Source: Alphaproteobacteria bacterium
GTDB taxonomy: Bacteria > Pseudomonadota > Alphaproteobacteria > Micropepsales > Micropepsaceae
DNA length: 64,000 nt
Assembly: GCA_016783965.1 (NCBI GenBank)
Contig: JADHVO010000008.1
Span: 124,001 to 188,000, forward strand
Direction of reading: 5' to 3'
In this document: positions 37,466 to 49,533 of the stretch, piece after piece
Position numbering within the stretch: the stretch's first letter is position 1
How the letters are laid out: each line of letters begins with the position of its first letter
Program-made: the position numbers and the translations under genes
Notes under the pieces: model-generated
Database searches by the model: none
The model's input: the letters and a program-made list of their open reading frames with translations, nothing else
Told to the model about the DNA's origin: nothing

Positions 37466-38208
37466 GCGGCTGCTCCTGCCAGGCGGCGCGCGCTCATCGC
37501 GCTGAGTGCGGCCGTCGCCAGGAACAGCAGACCGATCCCCAACAGCGCCAGGTCGCCGCCCGGCCAATCCACGCCCAGCCCTTCGCCCGTCCAGAACACG
37601 CCGAAGGTGGACAGCATCACGCCGACCGCAAATTTCAGGGTGTTCTCCGGCACTTTGGACAATGGCCGGTGCACCACGACGCCGATGGCGAGCACGGCGA
37701 GACAGGCCGCCAGCGCGCCCGCACTGGCCGGTATCAGAAGCCCGCGTCCGGCGCCCACCGCAATGACGATGAACACGACCTCAAGGCCTTCCAGAAGCAC
37801 CGCCTTGTAAGCCGTCATGCCGGCAATCCAGTCGCGAGACGCCTGATGCCGCGCCACCTCGGCCCCCAGCTCGGCCTTCTCGCGTGCGAAGATCGCGTCC
37901 TCATCATGCAGCGCCATGATGCCGGCCGCCCGCAGGGTCGCCTTGCGCAGCCAGCCCAGCCCGAACAGTAGCAGCAGGATGCCGATAACGATCTGCAGGA
38001 CGTGCAGCGGGATACGGTCGAGCAGCGGCCCGAGTGCGAGCACGATCGCGGCCAGCGTGCCCAGCGCCGCAATCGTGCCAGTGATCGCCGGACGCCAGCC
38101 CCGCAACGCCACGACGGCCAGAACGATGGTCAGCGCTTCGACGACCTCGACCAGGGAGGCGAGGAAGGCCGAACTGATGGCAGGGGCCGCCGTGGACCAC
38201 TCAAGCAT
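37462..38208 (-). CDS. COG4280/FTR1-like membrane protein
   Basis: A 248-residue protein with about seven transmembrane helices. Two acidic repeats, SLVEVVEALTIVLAVVALRGW near the N-terminus and LLEGLEVVFIVIAVGAG in the middle, resemble the REGLE-type motifs of FTR1 iron permeases and related cation transporters. A charged His-containing loop (ALHDEDAIFAREKAELGAEVARHQ region) separates them. Metal transport is an inference from this similarity. ATG at 38208 is used rather than a TTG four codons upstream. Confidence 0.7.
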   Translation of the reverse strand: MLEWSTAAPAISSAFLASLVEVVEALTIVLAVVALRGWRPAITGTIAALGTLAAIVLALGPLLDRIPLHVLQIVIGILLLLFGLGWLRKATLRAAGIMALHDEDAIFAREKAELGAEVARHQASRDWIAGMTAYKAVLLEGLEVVFIVIAVGAGRGLLIPASAGALAACLAVLAIGVVVHRPLSKVPENTLKFAVGVMLSTFGVFWTGEGLGVDWPGGDLALLGIGLLFLATAALSAMSARRLAGAAA

Positions 38209-38302
38209 GATGTTCCGCAAGCTGGATGACGCGGGACGTTAGCCCAGTTTCGCCGGCCATGCCGCTTCTTTCAAATGTCGCACCCGGGCAAACGGCGGGC
38301 CG

Positions 38303-38728
38303 TTAGACCACGCGCCGGATCGTGACGTCGCGCTCTTCCGGCGACTTCTTCCAGAAGAACAGCAGGTAGAACACGCCCAGCACAAGGATCCAGATCGCGC
38401 CGTTGAGCATGACGGCCGTCGCCGTTCCCAGCCAACTGTCATAGAGCGCGAGATAACGCTGCGTGAGGATTCCGGGGTGTTGCGTTTCCCGCAGCTGGTC
38501 TAGCACGGTGACCTTTATGTTGGTCTCGAACAGCATCTCGCTCAGGAACAGCGCCATGCCGACCACGTAGGCGATGAAGGCCATGATCTTCATCATGATG
38601 TTGGCCTGGTTCAGAAAGTAATAGATCGCCACGATCATCGCGAAGTTGATCGTGATCATCTGGGTGAAATACCCGATCTCCACCGCCGTGATGGCGCGCG
38701 CGAGATTGAAGAGATCGCTTTCGCTCAC
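38303..38728 (-). CDS. Hypothetical three-helix membrane protein
   Basis: A 141-residue protein with three hydrophobic segments (residues 17-40, 47-63 and 103-126), separated by a loop with ETNIKVTVLDQLRETQHPGIL, and ending in a basic tail. I do not recognise it. It starts 3 bases after the stop of the nucleotidyltransferase gene, so the two are probably co-transcribed. Confidence 0.65.
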   Translation of the reverse strand: MSESDLFNLARAITAVEIGYFTQMITINFAMIVAIYYFLNQANIMMKIMAFIAYVVGMALFLSEMLFETNIKVTVLDQLRETQHPGILTQRYLALYDSWLGTATAVMLNGAIWILVLGVFYLLFFWKKSPEERDVTIRRVV

Positions 38729-38731
38729 GGA

Positions 38732-39553
38732 TCAACCCCCGAACTTCGCAAGTGCGTCGTGAAAAAAGGCCTGTGCCTCGGCCCTGGCTTCCGGTGCCGC
38801 CGGGCGCGGCCCTGCTTCAAAGATGTCGCGCGCGGCCGAGAGCTCTGCATCAACAAAAGCGGCGACCAATGCCGGCAGCTCTCCCGAGCCAAGCTCCCGC
38901 GTGACCGCCTTGCGCGCAATCAGATCCTCCACCAGCGTCAGAAGCTCCGCCGGTGCATCGCAGCCTCGAAGGAGAGTCTGGAAGTGCATCGGTGCGACCG
39001 CTTCGGCGGGATGACAGCGCAGCCAGCGAAGCGCCGCTGCCGGCCGCAGCGCGTAGAACAGCTTCTTGAGCGGAATCTGCGTCCCGTCGGCGAAGTAGGC
39101 GCGTCGCTGCCGCTCGCCGAGATGCAGATAGTGGCGCCCGACCAGCCGCCGGTCCGCGAGCCGAGCGGCGAGCGCATGAAAGTCGGCGCGGAACGCGGCG
39201 TCTGCTACGTAGATGATCGGCGATGTCAGCCATTCAATCACCACGGCATTGCCCTTGAGCAGCAGGCGCAGGGCCTTTGTGACATCCCAGCCATTGACGT
39301 CGAACGTCTTGTCGAGCGGCGTCTCGATCACGTCACGCATTGGGAAGAGCGATAGGTAATCCTCGCGCCGCCGCACATAGATGAACCGGCAGTCGTAATC
39401 GCTGTCGGGCGACGGAAAGCCCCAGGCCCGGCTGCCGCTCTCGATGGCCAAAGGAATGGCGACGCGATGCTCGCATCTTACGGCATCCAACCGCGCGTCG
39501 ATCACCGCGACGGTCGCAGGGTTCATCGACTCCGGGATGCTGCGCAGCGTCAT
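38732..39553 (-). CDS. RlaP/YcgL-type nucleotidyltransferase
   Basis: A 273-residue protein of the pol-beta superfamily, predicted nucleotidyltransferase group COG3541. The active-site region is GSRAWGFPSPDSDYDCRF (residues 40-57), with Asp52 and Asp54 as metal ligands, followed by YLSLFPMRDVI and GWDVTKALRLLLKGN. RlaP relatives are often linked to RNA repair; no RNA ligase is nearby. A GTG start 21 bases upstream is possible. It lies 39 bases downstream of lepA. Confidence 0.85.
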   Translation of the reverse strand: MTLRSIPESMNPATVAVIDARLDAVRCEHRVAIPLAIESGSRAWGFPSPDSDYDCRFIYVRRREDYLSLFPMRDVIETPLDKTFDVNGWDVTKALRLLLKGNAVVIEWLTSPIIYVADAAFRADFHALAARLADRRLVGRHYLHLGERQRRAYFADGTQIPLKKLFYALRPAAALRWLRCHPAEAVAPMHFQTLLRGCDAPAELLTLVEDLIARKAVTRELGSGELPALVAAFVDAELSAARDIFEAGPRPAAPEARAEAQAFFHDALAKFGG

Positions 39554-39592
39554 ATCCGATGCTGTGCGCAGCACCGGAAGGAAAGCAAGCGC

Positions 39593-41398
<1,806 letters not shown>

Positions 41399-41553
41399 TG
41401 GGCCCTTTGGCCTATCGCTTCGCTACGTGAGGCCGTTTGAGGGCCGGGGGTATAGCGGCGGGCGGACGCCCGGTCCACACCCTGTTGCGGCGCGGCCGAT
41501 ACCGTTAACATTGGCGCAGGAATTGGCGGCTTTCTGGGGTTCTGACGGGCCAA

Positions 41554-41948
41554 ATGGGGCGCAGATTTGTGACGGCAGCTGTCGTGCTGGCTGCCCTGGT
41601 CATGACCGCCCCGGTGCGGGCCGATATCAGCGACTTCTTCGGCATCTGGAGCAATGCGGAAACCGACGCCAGCGGCGTTGCGCGGTTCGTCGCGGCACCT
41701 GTCGAACGGCGGCGGGCGAGGACTGTCGGCCTTACGATCCCGAGCAGGTGCGCGTCACCTACACCGAAAGTGACTGGCAGTTCGCCGACTTCGCATATCG
41801 CCTGCTGCGCTTCGGCCCGCACCGAACGGCGGCGCTCGCGGCGGTGATCCTCGGCTATTATCACTTCGACGAGCAGTGCGTGATCACGCGCCCCAACATC
41901 TTGATGACCTACCGGAATTGCAAGGCGCAATACTGGCTCTCGCAATAG
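41554..41948 (+). pseudogene. Frameshifted small secreted protein gene
   Basis: The first frame gives a signal peptide (MGRRFVTAAVVLAALVMTAPVRA) and the start of a mature protein DISDFFGIWSNAETDASG. Around 41708-41718 the sensible coding moves to another frame that continues GEDCRPYDPEQVRVTYTE and ends ILMTYRNCKAQYWLSQ. Adding one G to the GGG at 41713-41715 would rejoin the two into one ~131-residue protein. Either the gene is recently broken or the sequence lacks a base. Family unknown. Confidence 0.6.
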
Positions 41949-41974
41949 CGCCCCCGCATCATTAGGTTCGCCCC

Positions 41975-42805
41975 ATGGCACGGCATCATCCCGTCCGGCG
42001 CGGCGGCAATCCGCGACAGGCGCTCGGCGAGTTGTGGCCGGGGCAGTCGGTGGCGCTGCTCAAGGCGCTCCACATCCTGACGCGCGAAGGCGCGATCAAC
42101 GCGGATTCGAGGCGCAAGCTGAAACAGGTCTTGCACCTGGCGCAGCTCATCAAGCCCGCCATCGACGCGGCGTTCGCGGAGAAGGAACAGCCGGTGCTGG
42201 CCGACCTCGGCGCCGGCAAATCCTATCTCGGCTTCATCCTCTACGACCTGTATTTCGCCAGGCAGGGCCGCGGCACCGTCTATGGTGTCGAAGCGCGTCA
42301 CGATCTGATCGAGACCTCGAAAAAGATTGCGGCTGAGAGCGGTTTCACCCGCATGCGTTTCCTCGAAAGCGCCATCGCGGATGCCCGATTGCCCGACGGC
42401 AGGGCCGACATCGTCACCGCGCTGCACGCCTGCGACACGGCGACGGACGAGGCGATCCAGTTCGCCCTCCGGCATGACGCGAAATTCATAGCGCTGGTGC
42501 CGTGCTGTCAGGCGGAAGTCGCCGCCGCGCTGGAAGGGTCGAAGAAGCCCGAACGCCAGCTCTGGCGCCACCCGATCCAGCGCCGCGAGTTCGGCGCGCA
42601 CCTGACCAACGTGATGCGCGGCCTGTTCCTCGAAGCCCACGGCTACAAGGTCCGCGTGACGGAGCTGACGGGCCTGGAACATTCGCTGAAGAATGAGTTC
42701 ATCTTCGCCGAACGCCACCAGCTCACGAACAGCGCTGCGAAAGCCGAATACCAGCACCTCGCCGACCAGTTCGGCGTCGCACCGAAACTGCTGCCCATCG
42801 CCTAG
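41975..42805 (+). CDS. SAM-dependent methyltransferase (Methyltransf_32-like)
   Basis: A 276-residue Rossmann methyltransferase with the SAM motif DLGAGKSYLGF starting at residue 77, acidic VYGVEARHDLI for ribose binding, ALHACDTATD and VPCCQAE. The H-A-C-D-T-A-T-D and P-C-C-Q signatures match the family of eukaryotic/bacterial RNA or protein methyltransferases of type Methyltransf_32. Substrate unknown. Convergent with the frameshifted CocE gene, sharing 4 bases. Confidence 0.85.
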   Translation: MARHHPVRRGGNPRQALGELWPGQSVALLKALHILTREGAINADSRRKLKQVLHLAQLIKPAIDAAFAEKEQPVLADLGAGKSYLGFILYDLYFARQGRGTVYGVEARHDLIETSKKIAAESGFTRMRFLESAIADARLPDGRADIVTALHACDTATDEAIQFALRHDAKFIALVPCCQAEVAAALEGSKKPERQLWRHPIQRREFGAHLTNVMRGLFLEAHGYKVRVTELTGLEHSLKNEFIFAERHQLTNSAAKAEYQHLADQFGVAPKLLPIA

Positions 42806-44666
42806 ACCGTCTCGCGCAGTACCGATGTACCGTCTGCGGTATGATAGAATGGCTCGCCGTTTTCGGTAGCGTTGATTGTCCAAGCGATCACGAATGAGTC
42901 TTCTGCGGACCTGACTTCAAGCCGTGTATCGATACGGACCGACCAACCTGGCCGTTCGAACGCGATGCGATAGCTCTTTGCCGCCCAACCCTGCCAGTCT
43001 TCGTCAATCAGCAGATCGAAACGCGACGTTATGAAGTAATCCGTCCCGCCCAGGTTGTGCGCGGCCGTTGTCGAAGTGCGTATCGATGCGGGTGAGGGGC
43101 GGTCCCATGCGACGGGCTCCCGCTGCGGATCGATCCATTGCAGCGCTCCAGGCCGTCGTGCCGCTCTGGTCTGCGGTGGCGCAAAGATAGGCGTTGGCCG
43201 GTGCGATGGCGCGAGCGTTGGGATCACGAGACGAACGTCGCGCACAAGGATGTTCGTTTCACCCGGCGGAGGCCAGAACGTCGGCCCGCCATCAGCATAG
43301 AGGACCAGCTCGACGCGGTGTCCAGCGCGTAAGCGCCACGCAGTGGCTTGCAGCGGAAACGCGACGGCGACATCGTCGCCTTCGCGCACCAGCGTCGCGC
43401 CGGTTGTCATACGCGCCCAGCCAGTCCGATCACCATATTCAACCAGGCGGGCGACAATCTGGCCGAAGCGGCCTTTCACACGCGCACGCAAATGCACGAT
43501 GGGGACGCCTGCGATCTCGACATCCTGTGCCCGGGCACTGCCGGCCAAGAAATAGGTGCCGAAGCGCGCATCCGTGCCGGCCTCGAAGGTTGACGGGACG
43601 TCCTCGTAGAGGTCAGTCGGGAGCTCGGGCGGGAGCTTCGGAAGATTCTTGAGTCTCTGCCAGCCGGGCGCGCTGGCGCGCAGTTCGAGGGGGGCGGTCC
43701 TTCGCCGATCATCTCGACGGCATGCCATGTACCGCCAACCATTTTCTTCTCGTCATCCGGCGCGCCGATCCAGATCCGCAGCGGCGCCTCGGCCAGCGCA
43801 CCGGTATCGACGCCCTTCATGTGATGATCGAACCAGCGGATCGCTTCGTGTAGAAAGCCGATGCGCGGGCCGCGCGACGCGAGGTCGGGCGGGGTGTGCT
43901 CCCATGGGCCGATGATGGTGCGCACCGGCCCGCGCCAGGCGCTTGCGATGCGCAGAACGGACGTCGCGTATTTGTCGGCGAAACCGCTGTAGAGCAGCAG
44001 TGGGGTGTCGCCATCGAGGGGCGCGGCCTTCCCCGTCCAATACGCATCGTGCCGCTGGTGCTTCAGCCATTCGATGATCCAGGGCCTGTTGGCTACGAGC
44101 CGCGCTTTCCACTCGGCGCGCCAGTCGCCCTTGAAGATCGCGGGATCGGGCGGCAGTGCGTTGAACATCAGCATCACCCCGGCCCAATCGATATGGCCGG
44201 TGTAGAGCGCGCCACCCAAGTAGTGAATGTCGGTCAGCCAGCCATCCTCGGAGACTCCGCCCAGCGCCATCGCTTTCAGTGCCGGCGGCTTATGCGCGGC
44301 GGCGCGCAACGCGCTGAACGCGGCCCACGATAATCCGATCAACGCCACTTGTCCGTCGCACCAGTCGTGTGCGGCGGCCCAGGCGATGGCTTCGACGAGA
44401 TCGTTGATCTCCTGCGGCAGGTACTCGTCGTGCAGCAGGCCGGTGGAGTTGCCCGAGCCCGAAATGTCGATCGCCAGCGCGGCATAGCCGTTCTGCGCAT
44501 AGACCGGCAGCTGCGACTCCATCAACGGCGCGAACAGGTCGCTGACGCGATAGGGCGAATAGTCGATCACCGCCGGATGCCGCCCCTCCTTCGGCCGCCA
44601 CAGCCGCGCATGCAGCGTGCGCCCGCCGCTGACGGGAATGGAGATGGTCTGCTCTACGATTGCCAT
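42802..44666 (-). pseudogene. CocE/NonD-type hydrolase gene with a frameshift at a C6/G6 run
   Basis: The N-terminal frame (from AIVEQTISIPVSGGRTLHARLW) encodes an alpha/beta hydrolase with GLSWAAFSALRAA as nucleophile elbow and runs to MIGEGPPP. At the run of six C (G6 on the plus strand, 43689-43694) the coding continues in another frame as LELRASAPGWQRLKNLPK through the C-terminal jelly-roll-like domain to VLRETV. One extra C restores GEGPPPLELRAS and a ~620-residue CocE/NonD protein. It starts overlapping the S41 peptidase stop (TGATG). Confidence 0.8.
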
Positions 44667-45883
44667 CACGCGAGCAGCTCGAGTGCCTTGGCGAGGATCG
44701 GGTCGTCGCCCCGCGCCGTCGCGAGATCGACCAGGTGTGGCGGCACCCACTTCTGGCGCGGCGTGCCGTCGAGGTGATAGAGTCGTTCGACCGGAAAGGT
44801 CATGCCGATCTGGCTCTTCGGCAGTAGGAATTGCCTCGTCGCGCCGCACAGCCCTGCCATGCGGGTGCCGACCACGATGGCGCGCTTCATGCCGTCCAAC
44901 CCGATGGTCATTCCTTCGCCCATGCTGCCGGTCCAGCGGCTGCACAACACCGCCATCGGCAGTGTCACCGTCGTGCCGCGCGCACGCACCCAACGGGTGT
45001 AGCCATCCTTCGGAAAACTGCGGCGCCGTCCGGGCAGGAAGCCGCGCTGGTAGCCCGGTCGGCCCTTGATGAAGCGGCCAAGGATCGGTTCCGCCACATC
45101 CGTGTTGCCACCACTTGGCGTATTGCGCAGGTCGAGAACGACTGCCTTCGCGCCGTCGAGGTGATCGAGCGCCTTGTCCACCTCCGCCACAAGCCCGGAG
45201 TCGCCCAGGCTGTTCTCCACCCTCAACACCGCAACCGCGCCATGATGCGTGGTCGTCAGCAGCGTATCTGATGGCTGCCGTTCAAACGGTGCCAGCACAA
45301 TGTGTTTCTTGCCTTTCAGCGTGAAATCGCGCGGCTTGTTGTGCGTGCCGGCGAGCAGGACGCGCAGGGCGTAGTCGTTCGCCTCCGGATCGGGCGCGTT
45401 CAGCGCACGGGGCATCGCAGCGGCGACGGCCTCATCAACCGGGTCGTCTCCGATCGCGATGACGGTATCGCCCGCGCGTACGCCGGCCTCGGCGCACGCA
45501 CTGCCGGGCCGCACCGCTTCGATCACTGCGTTGCCGTCGTGGAAAGCGGCCCAAAGCTCGGTGCCTGTCGGCACGAGCTGCGGCGAGGCGGCGTTGTTGA
45601 CGTTCGCCTCGATGTGATGGTCGTGCAGCTCGGCGATCAGCCGCTCGAGTGCGCCCAGGAATGCGTGCGGCTCGCACACCGCTTGTGCTTCGGCGATGTA
45701 GATCGCGCGGAGCTTCGCGATATCTATATGGCGATCCGGCAGATAAGCGTAGTGCTCCTCGACTTGGTCGATGAGCCAGCGCATGTCCGCCGCATTGTCG
45801 ACCGCATCACGGCACTGGCCCGCATACGCGGGAAACGGAAGCGTCGCGGCCATCATCGCGCCCAGGAGTGTTCTGCGATCCAT
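44666..45883 (-). CDS. Secreted S41-family peptidase
   Basis: A 405-residue protein with a signal peptide (DRRTLLGAMMAATLPFPAYA), a PDZ-like segment (VRPGSACAEAGVRAGDTVIAIGDDPV) and the S41 fold with VLDLRNTPSGGNTD and the catalytic Ser in WTGSMGEG (about residue 320). These match C-terminal-processing-type peptidases acting outside the cytoplasm. It is translationally coupled to the frameshifted CocE hydrolase, which together could form a peptide-degrading pair. Confidence 0.88.
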   Translation of the reverse strand: MDRRTLLGAMMAATLPFPAYAGQCRDAVDNAADMRWLIDQVEEHYAYLPDRHIDIAKLRAIYIAEAQAVCEPHAFLGALERLIAELHDHHIEANVNNAASPQLVPTGTELWAAFHDGNAVIEAVRPGSACAEAGVRAGDTVIAIGDDPVDEAVAAAMPRALNAPDPEANDYALRVLLAGTHNKPRDFTLKGKKHIVLAPFERQPSDTLLTTTHHGAVAVLRVENSLGDSGLVAEVDKALDHLDGAKAVVLDLRNTPSGGNTDVAEPILGRFIKGRPGYQRGFLPGRRRSFPKDGYTRWVRARGTTVTLPMAVLCSRWTGSMGEGMTIGLDGMKRAIVVGTRMAGLCGATRQFLLPKSQIGMTFPVERLYHLDGTPRQKWVPPHLVDLATARGDDPILAKALELLA

Positions 45884-45925
45884 GCCGCAGGTTATTCCAG
45901 TCGCGGCCCACCAGATCAAACAGCG

Positions 45926-47086
45926 TCAGATCAAACGCAGCTTCGGCGTCGGCAGTTGGGGCGGTGTCTGCGACAGCTCGCCCCTTTCAAATTCTGCCGC
46001 CCACGCTTCGTACGATTCGGTCGAGCCTGCACGGGTGTGGAAGTAGATCCGCTGCGCCAGCGCCTTGGCGGGGCCGGTCATCAGGAACGCATTGATCATG
46101 CCGTTCGGCGGCGCCAGATCGAGCAGCCGGCGCAGCAAAAGCTTGGCGCGATAGCGCGGCAATTCCTTCGCCAGTGCGCCCACCGGATGCGCGCCGCGGT
46201 CGGCCAGGTAGTCCGACACCAGCAGCGCCGCGCGGCGCCCGAAATGCAGCGCAGTATGGATGCCGCCGCCCGTCACCGGCGACACCGTGCCGGCCGCGTC
46301 GCCGATCAGCATCACGCGGTTGGTGCCGATATGCTTCAGCGTGCCGCCGGCGGGGATCAGGCCGCTGCGCCGAGAGGTCACGCGGATGTCGCGGATGTCG
46401 CACACGGTTTTCAGCCGCAGGAGGAGCTCGCCCAGGTCCGGTTTCGCGGGCCGCCGCGCCGCCACGCCGATCTGCGTCACCTCCACGCCTGGTACGGCCC
46501 AGGCGATGTAGCCCGGCGCGATCTTGCTGTCGGCGAAGCAATGCAGGAAGCGCGGGTCCAGCGCGTCCAGCGGCTCGCATTCGATCTCCAGTCCCGCAAG
46601 GAAATGTGTATTGCGCGACAGGCCGAAGTTCTCTGCCACCCTGGAGCGCGCGCCGTCGGCGCCGATCAAGAAGCTCGCATGCAGACCGAGATCGGGCAAG
46701 GCAACGCCGCGCGCGTGCTCCACTGCCGTCTCGAACCTGCGGCCATAGAGCAGGGTGGCGCCAGCACGTTCGGCCTCGGACGCCAGCCAGCGCATCACGC
46801 TGGTCGTATCGGTCGCCTGGAAAAAGTAGCCGGGGGCGGTGAAATCGGCGAAGCGGTCGTTCGGGGCATACAGGCGCACGCCGCGTACCTTGCGCATATG
46901 GCGCGCCGGCAGATCGAAATCATCGCTCGCTTCCTTCACCACGATGCCGGTGGTGCGCATGCGCGCGCCCGGGTCGTCCTTGGCGTCGATGACCGCGACC
47001 TTCAGGCCCTTCAGCGCCGCGGTACGTGCGCAGGCGAGACCCGCGAAGCTTCCGCCCACGATGATCAGATCGTACCGCTGGATCAT
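45926..47086 (-). CDS. FAD-dependent oxidoreductase, geranylgeranyl-reductase-like
   Basis: A 386-residue flavoprotein. The N-terminal dinucleotide motif is VGGSFAG (10-16), the middle has LIGADGARSRVAE and the second FAD motif MLIGDAAGTVSPVTGGGIHTAL lies near residue 270. The pattern matches the geranylgeranyl reductase / squalene-epoxidase-like flavoprotein group. Substrate is not determined. It is downstream of pheT on the same strand but separated by 59 bases. Confidence 0.87.
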   Translation of the reverse strand: MIQRYDLIIVGGSFAGLACARTAALKGLKVAVIDAKDDPGARMRTTGIVVKEASDDFDLPARHMRKVRGVRLYAPNDRFADFTAPGYFFQATDTTSVMRWLASEAERAGATLLYGRRFETAVEHARGVALPDLGLHASFLIGADGARSRVAENFGLSRNTHFLAGLEIECEPLDALDPRFLHCFADSKIAPGYIAWAVPGVEVTQIGVAARRPAKPDLGELLLRLKTVCDIRDIRVTSRRSGLIPAGGTLKHIGTNRVMLIGDAAGTVSPVTGGGIHTALHFGRRAALLVSDYLADRGAHPVGALAKELPRYRAKLLLRRLLDLAPPNGMINAFLMTGPAKALAQRIYFHTRAGSTESYEAWAAEFERGELSQTPPQLPTPKLRLI

Positions 47087-47145
47087 GACGTCCTCCCCGA
47101 GGGAGGAAGTCTTGTACTCCGTTTTGGCCGGAATGTGACGGTGGC

Positions 47146-49533
47146 CTAGGTGCGCAGCACCGCACCCGTCGCCTTGGCTACCGCCGCCACGATTTTTGCC
47201 GCCAGGGCATCGATCTCCTGATCCGTCAGGGTCTTGTCCCTGGGCTGAATTCGCACGGAAATCGCCAGCGACTTCTTCCCCGCCGGCACACCCTTGCCTT
47301 CGTAAACGTCAAAGACGGCGGTCGTTTCGATCAGGTTGCGATCGACAGCCTTCGCCGCGCGCAGCACCTCGTCGGCGGTGACGGTCGTCTCCACCACGAA
47401 GGCGAAGTCGCGCTCGACCGCCTGGAAGGACGAGGGCGCGAAGGTCGGCCGCGCCTTGCTCTTCGCGGCTTTGGGTTCCGGGATCGCATCCATGAACACT
47501 TCGAAAGCGGCGATGGGGCCTTTCAGATCAAATGCGGCCAGGATCTTCGGATGCAGCTCGCCGAACGCCGCCAGCACTTTCGGTCCCAGCGCCAGGGTGC
47601 CGGAGCGGCCCGGGTGGTACCACGCCGGCGCGCCGGCTTTAATCGGCGCAGTCATCTTCGCGCCCATCGCGGTCTCCAGAACGGCCAGCATGTCCGCCTT
47701 GGCGTCGAAGACGTCCGGCAGGTGGCCGGACTTCATCCAGTCCTTGGCGCCTTCGCCCAGCCGGAGGCCTGCCGCGACGGTCGTCTGCGCTTCCGGCATG
47801 CCGCTTAGGAACTGAGCACCGATCTCGAACAGCATCAGGTCGTTGAAGCCGCGCGCCGCATTGCGCTGCGCCGCCGTCAGCAGGGAGGGCAGCACGCTCG
47901 GCCGCAGGGCATCGAGGTCGGCGGCGATCGGATTGTCCACTTGCCGTGCGTCGTCACCGCCGCCGAACAGCTTCGCCTGTTCGCGGGAGATGAACGAGAA
48001 GGTGATCGTCTCGTTGAACCCGCGTGACGCGAGCTCGCGGCGCACGGTCCGCACGCGCCGCTGCGCCGGCGTCAGCACGGGCTTGGCGACCGCATGCATG
48101 CGCTCCATCGGCGCCGAGGCGACCTTGTTCAGGCCGTAGATGCGCACGACCTCTTCCACCAGATCGGCCGAGATGGCGATGTCGCTGCGCCACGACGGCG
48201 GCGACACCTTAAGCATCGCGCCCGCGTCTTCGACGGTGAAGCCCAGCCGCTTCAGGATCGCGATCTGCTCGTCCTTCGGCACGTCGATGCCTCCGAGGCG
48301 CAGCACGTGCTGCGGATCGAAATCGATGGTGCGTTTCCATGCGGGTGGCGCACCGGCGACCACGAGCTCCGACGGCTCGCCGCCGCAGAAGTTCAGGATC
48401 ATCTTCGTCGCCAGCTCCACCCCCGGCAGCACGAACTCGGGATCGACGCCGCGCTCGAAGCGATAGCGTGCGTCCGATACGATGCCCAGCTTGCGTCCCG
48501 TGCGCGCAACGGAGATCGGATCGAACAGCGCCGATTCCACGAACACGTCGGTCGTCGCGTCGGTGCAGGAGGTATCCTCGCCACCCATCACGCCGCCGAT
48601 GCCTTGCGCGCCCGCATCGTCCGCGATGACAACCACGGTTGGATCGAGCGTGTAGGTCTTGCCGTCCAGCGCCCGCAGGGTCTCGCCGTCCTTTGCGAGC
48701 CGGGCGCGCAGATCACCTCTCACCTTCGCCGCGTCGTAGACATGCAGCGGGCGGCCGCGGTCCAGCGAAATGAAGTTGGTCACGTCGACCAGCGCTGAGA
48801 TCGGCCGCAGGCCAACGGCCTTCAGCCAATCGCGCAACCACATTGGTGACGGCCCGTTCTTCACGCCGCGGATCAGTCGCCCCGCGAACACCGGCGCATG
48901 CTCCGTTTCCACATGCGTCTTGATCGGCGAGGCGAACTTGCCGGGTACCGGCGACAGATCGCCCTGGCGCAACCGGCCGAGGCCCGACGCTGCCAGATCG
49001 CGCGCGATGCCGTACACCGCGGTGCAATCGCCGCGGTTGGGTGTCAGCGAGATGTCGATCACGGGATCGGTGAGGCCCAGCGCGACCGCCGCCTTGTCGC
49101 CGACCTTTGCGTCGGCCGGGAGCTCGATGATGCCTTCATGGTCATCGCCCAGCAGCAACTCGCGCGCCGAGCACATCATGCCGCGGGATTCGACGCCGCG
49201 GATGGTTCCGATCTTCAGCGCCTCGCCGGTCACAGGAATCACTGTGCCGGGCTTCGCGAGCACCACCTTGATCCCCGCACGCGCGTTCGGCGCACCGCAG
49301 ACGATCTGTAATGGTGCGCCGTCACCGGCATTGACCATGCACAGCCGCAGCTTATCGGCGTTGGGATGCTTCTCGGCGGTGATAATTTCGGCGACGGTGA
49401 AATCCTTCAGCCGCGCGCCCGCATCCTCCACCGACTCCACCTCGAGCCCAATCGAGGTGAGCTTCTCGGCAATCGTGTCGACGTCGGCGTCGGTATCCAG
49501 CGGCGCCTTCAGCCAGGAGAGGGTGAACTTCAT
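47146..49533 (-). CDS. pheT: Phenylalanyl-tRNA synthetase beta subunit
   Basis: The 795-residue large subunit. N-terminal [16 protein letters not shown], the EMAP-like tRNA-binding domain ([20 protein letters not shown]), B3/B4 editing region, B5 (RRLGF-like [13 protein letters not shown]) and the C-terminal anticodon-binding FDX-ACB domain ([20 protein letters not shown]) are in the usual order. The ATG overlaps the pheS stop by 4 bases, which fixes the start. Confidence 0.97.
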   Translation of the reverse strand: MKFTLSWLKAPLDTDADVDTIAEKLTSIGLEVESVEDAGARLKDFTVAEIITAEKHPNADKLRLCMVNAGDGAPLQIVCGAPNARAGIKVVLAKPGTVIPVTGEALKIGTIRGVESRGMMCSARELLLGDDHEGIIELPADAKVGDKAAVALGLTDPVIDISLTPNRGDCTAVYGIARDLAASGLGRLRQGDLSPVPGKFASPIKTHVETEHAPVFAGRLIRGVKNGPSPMWLRDWLKAVGLRPISALVDVTNFISLDRGRPLHVYDAAKVRGDLRARLAKDGETLRALDGKTYTLDPTVVVIADDAGAQGIGGVMGGEDTSCTDATTDVFVESALFDPISVARTGRKLGIVSDARYRFERGVDPEFVLPGVELATKMILNFCGGEPSELVVAGAPPAWKRTIDFDPQHVLRLGGIDVPKDEQIAILKRLGFTVEDAGAMLKVSPPSWRSDIAISADLVEEVVRIYGLNKVASAPMERMHAVAKPVLTPAQRRVRTVRRELASRGFNETITFSFISREQAKLFGGGDDARQVDNPIAADLDALRPSVLPSLLTAAQRNAARGFNDLMLFEIGAQFLSGMPEAQTTVAAGLRLGEGAKDWMKSGHLPDVFDAKADMLAVLETAMGAKMTAPIKAGAPAWYHPGRSGTLALGPKVLAAFGELHPKILAAFDLKGPIAAFEVFMDAIPEPKAAKSKARPTFAPSSFQAVERDFAFVVETTVTADEVLRAAKAVDRNLIETTAVFDVYEGKGVPAGKKSLAISVRIQPRDKTLTDQEIDALAAKIVAAVAKATGAVLRT

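Noticed and set aside
45302..47149. Long plus-strand open frame of over 600 codons opposite the S41 peptidase and flavoprotein genes
   Set aside because: Spans two real genes on the other strand and has no recognisable motif.
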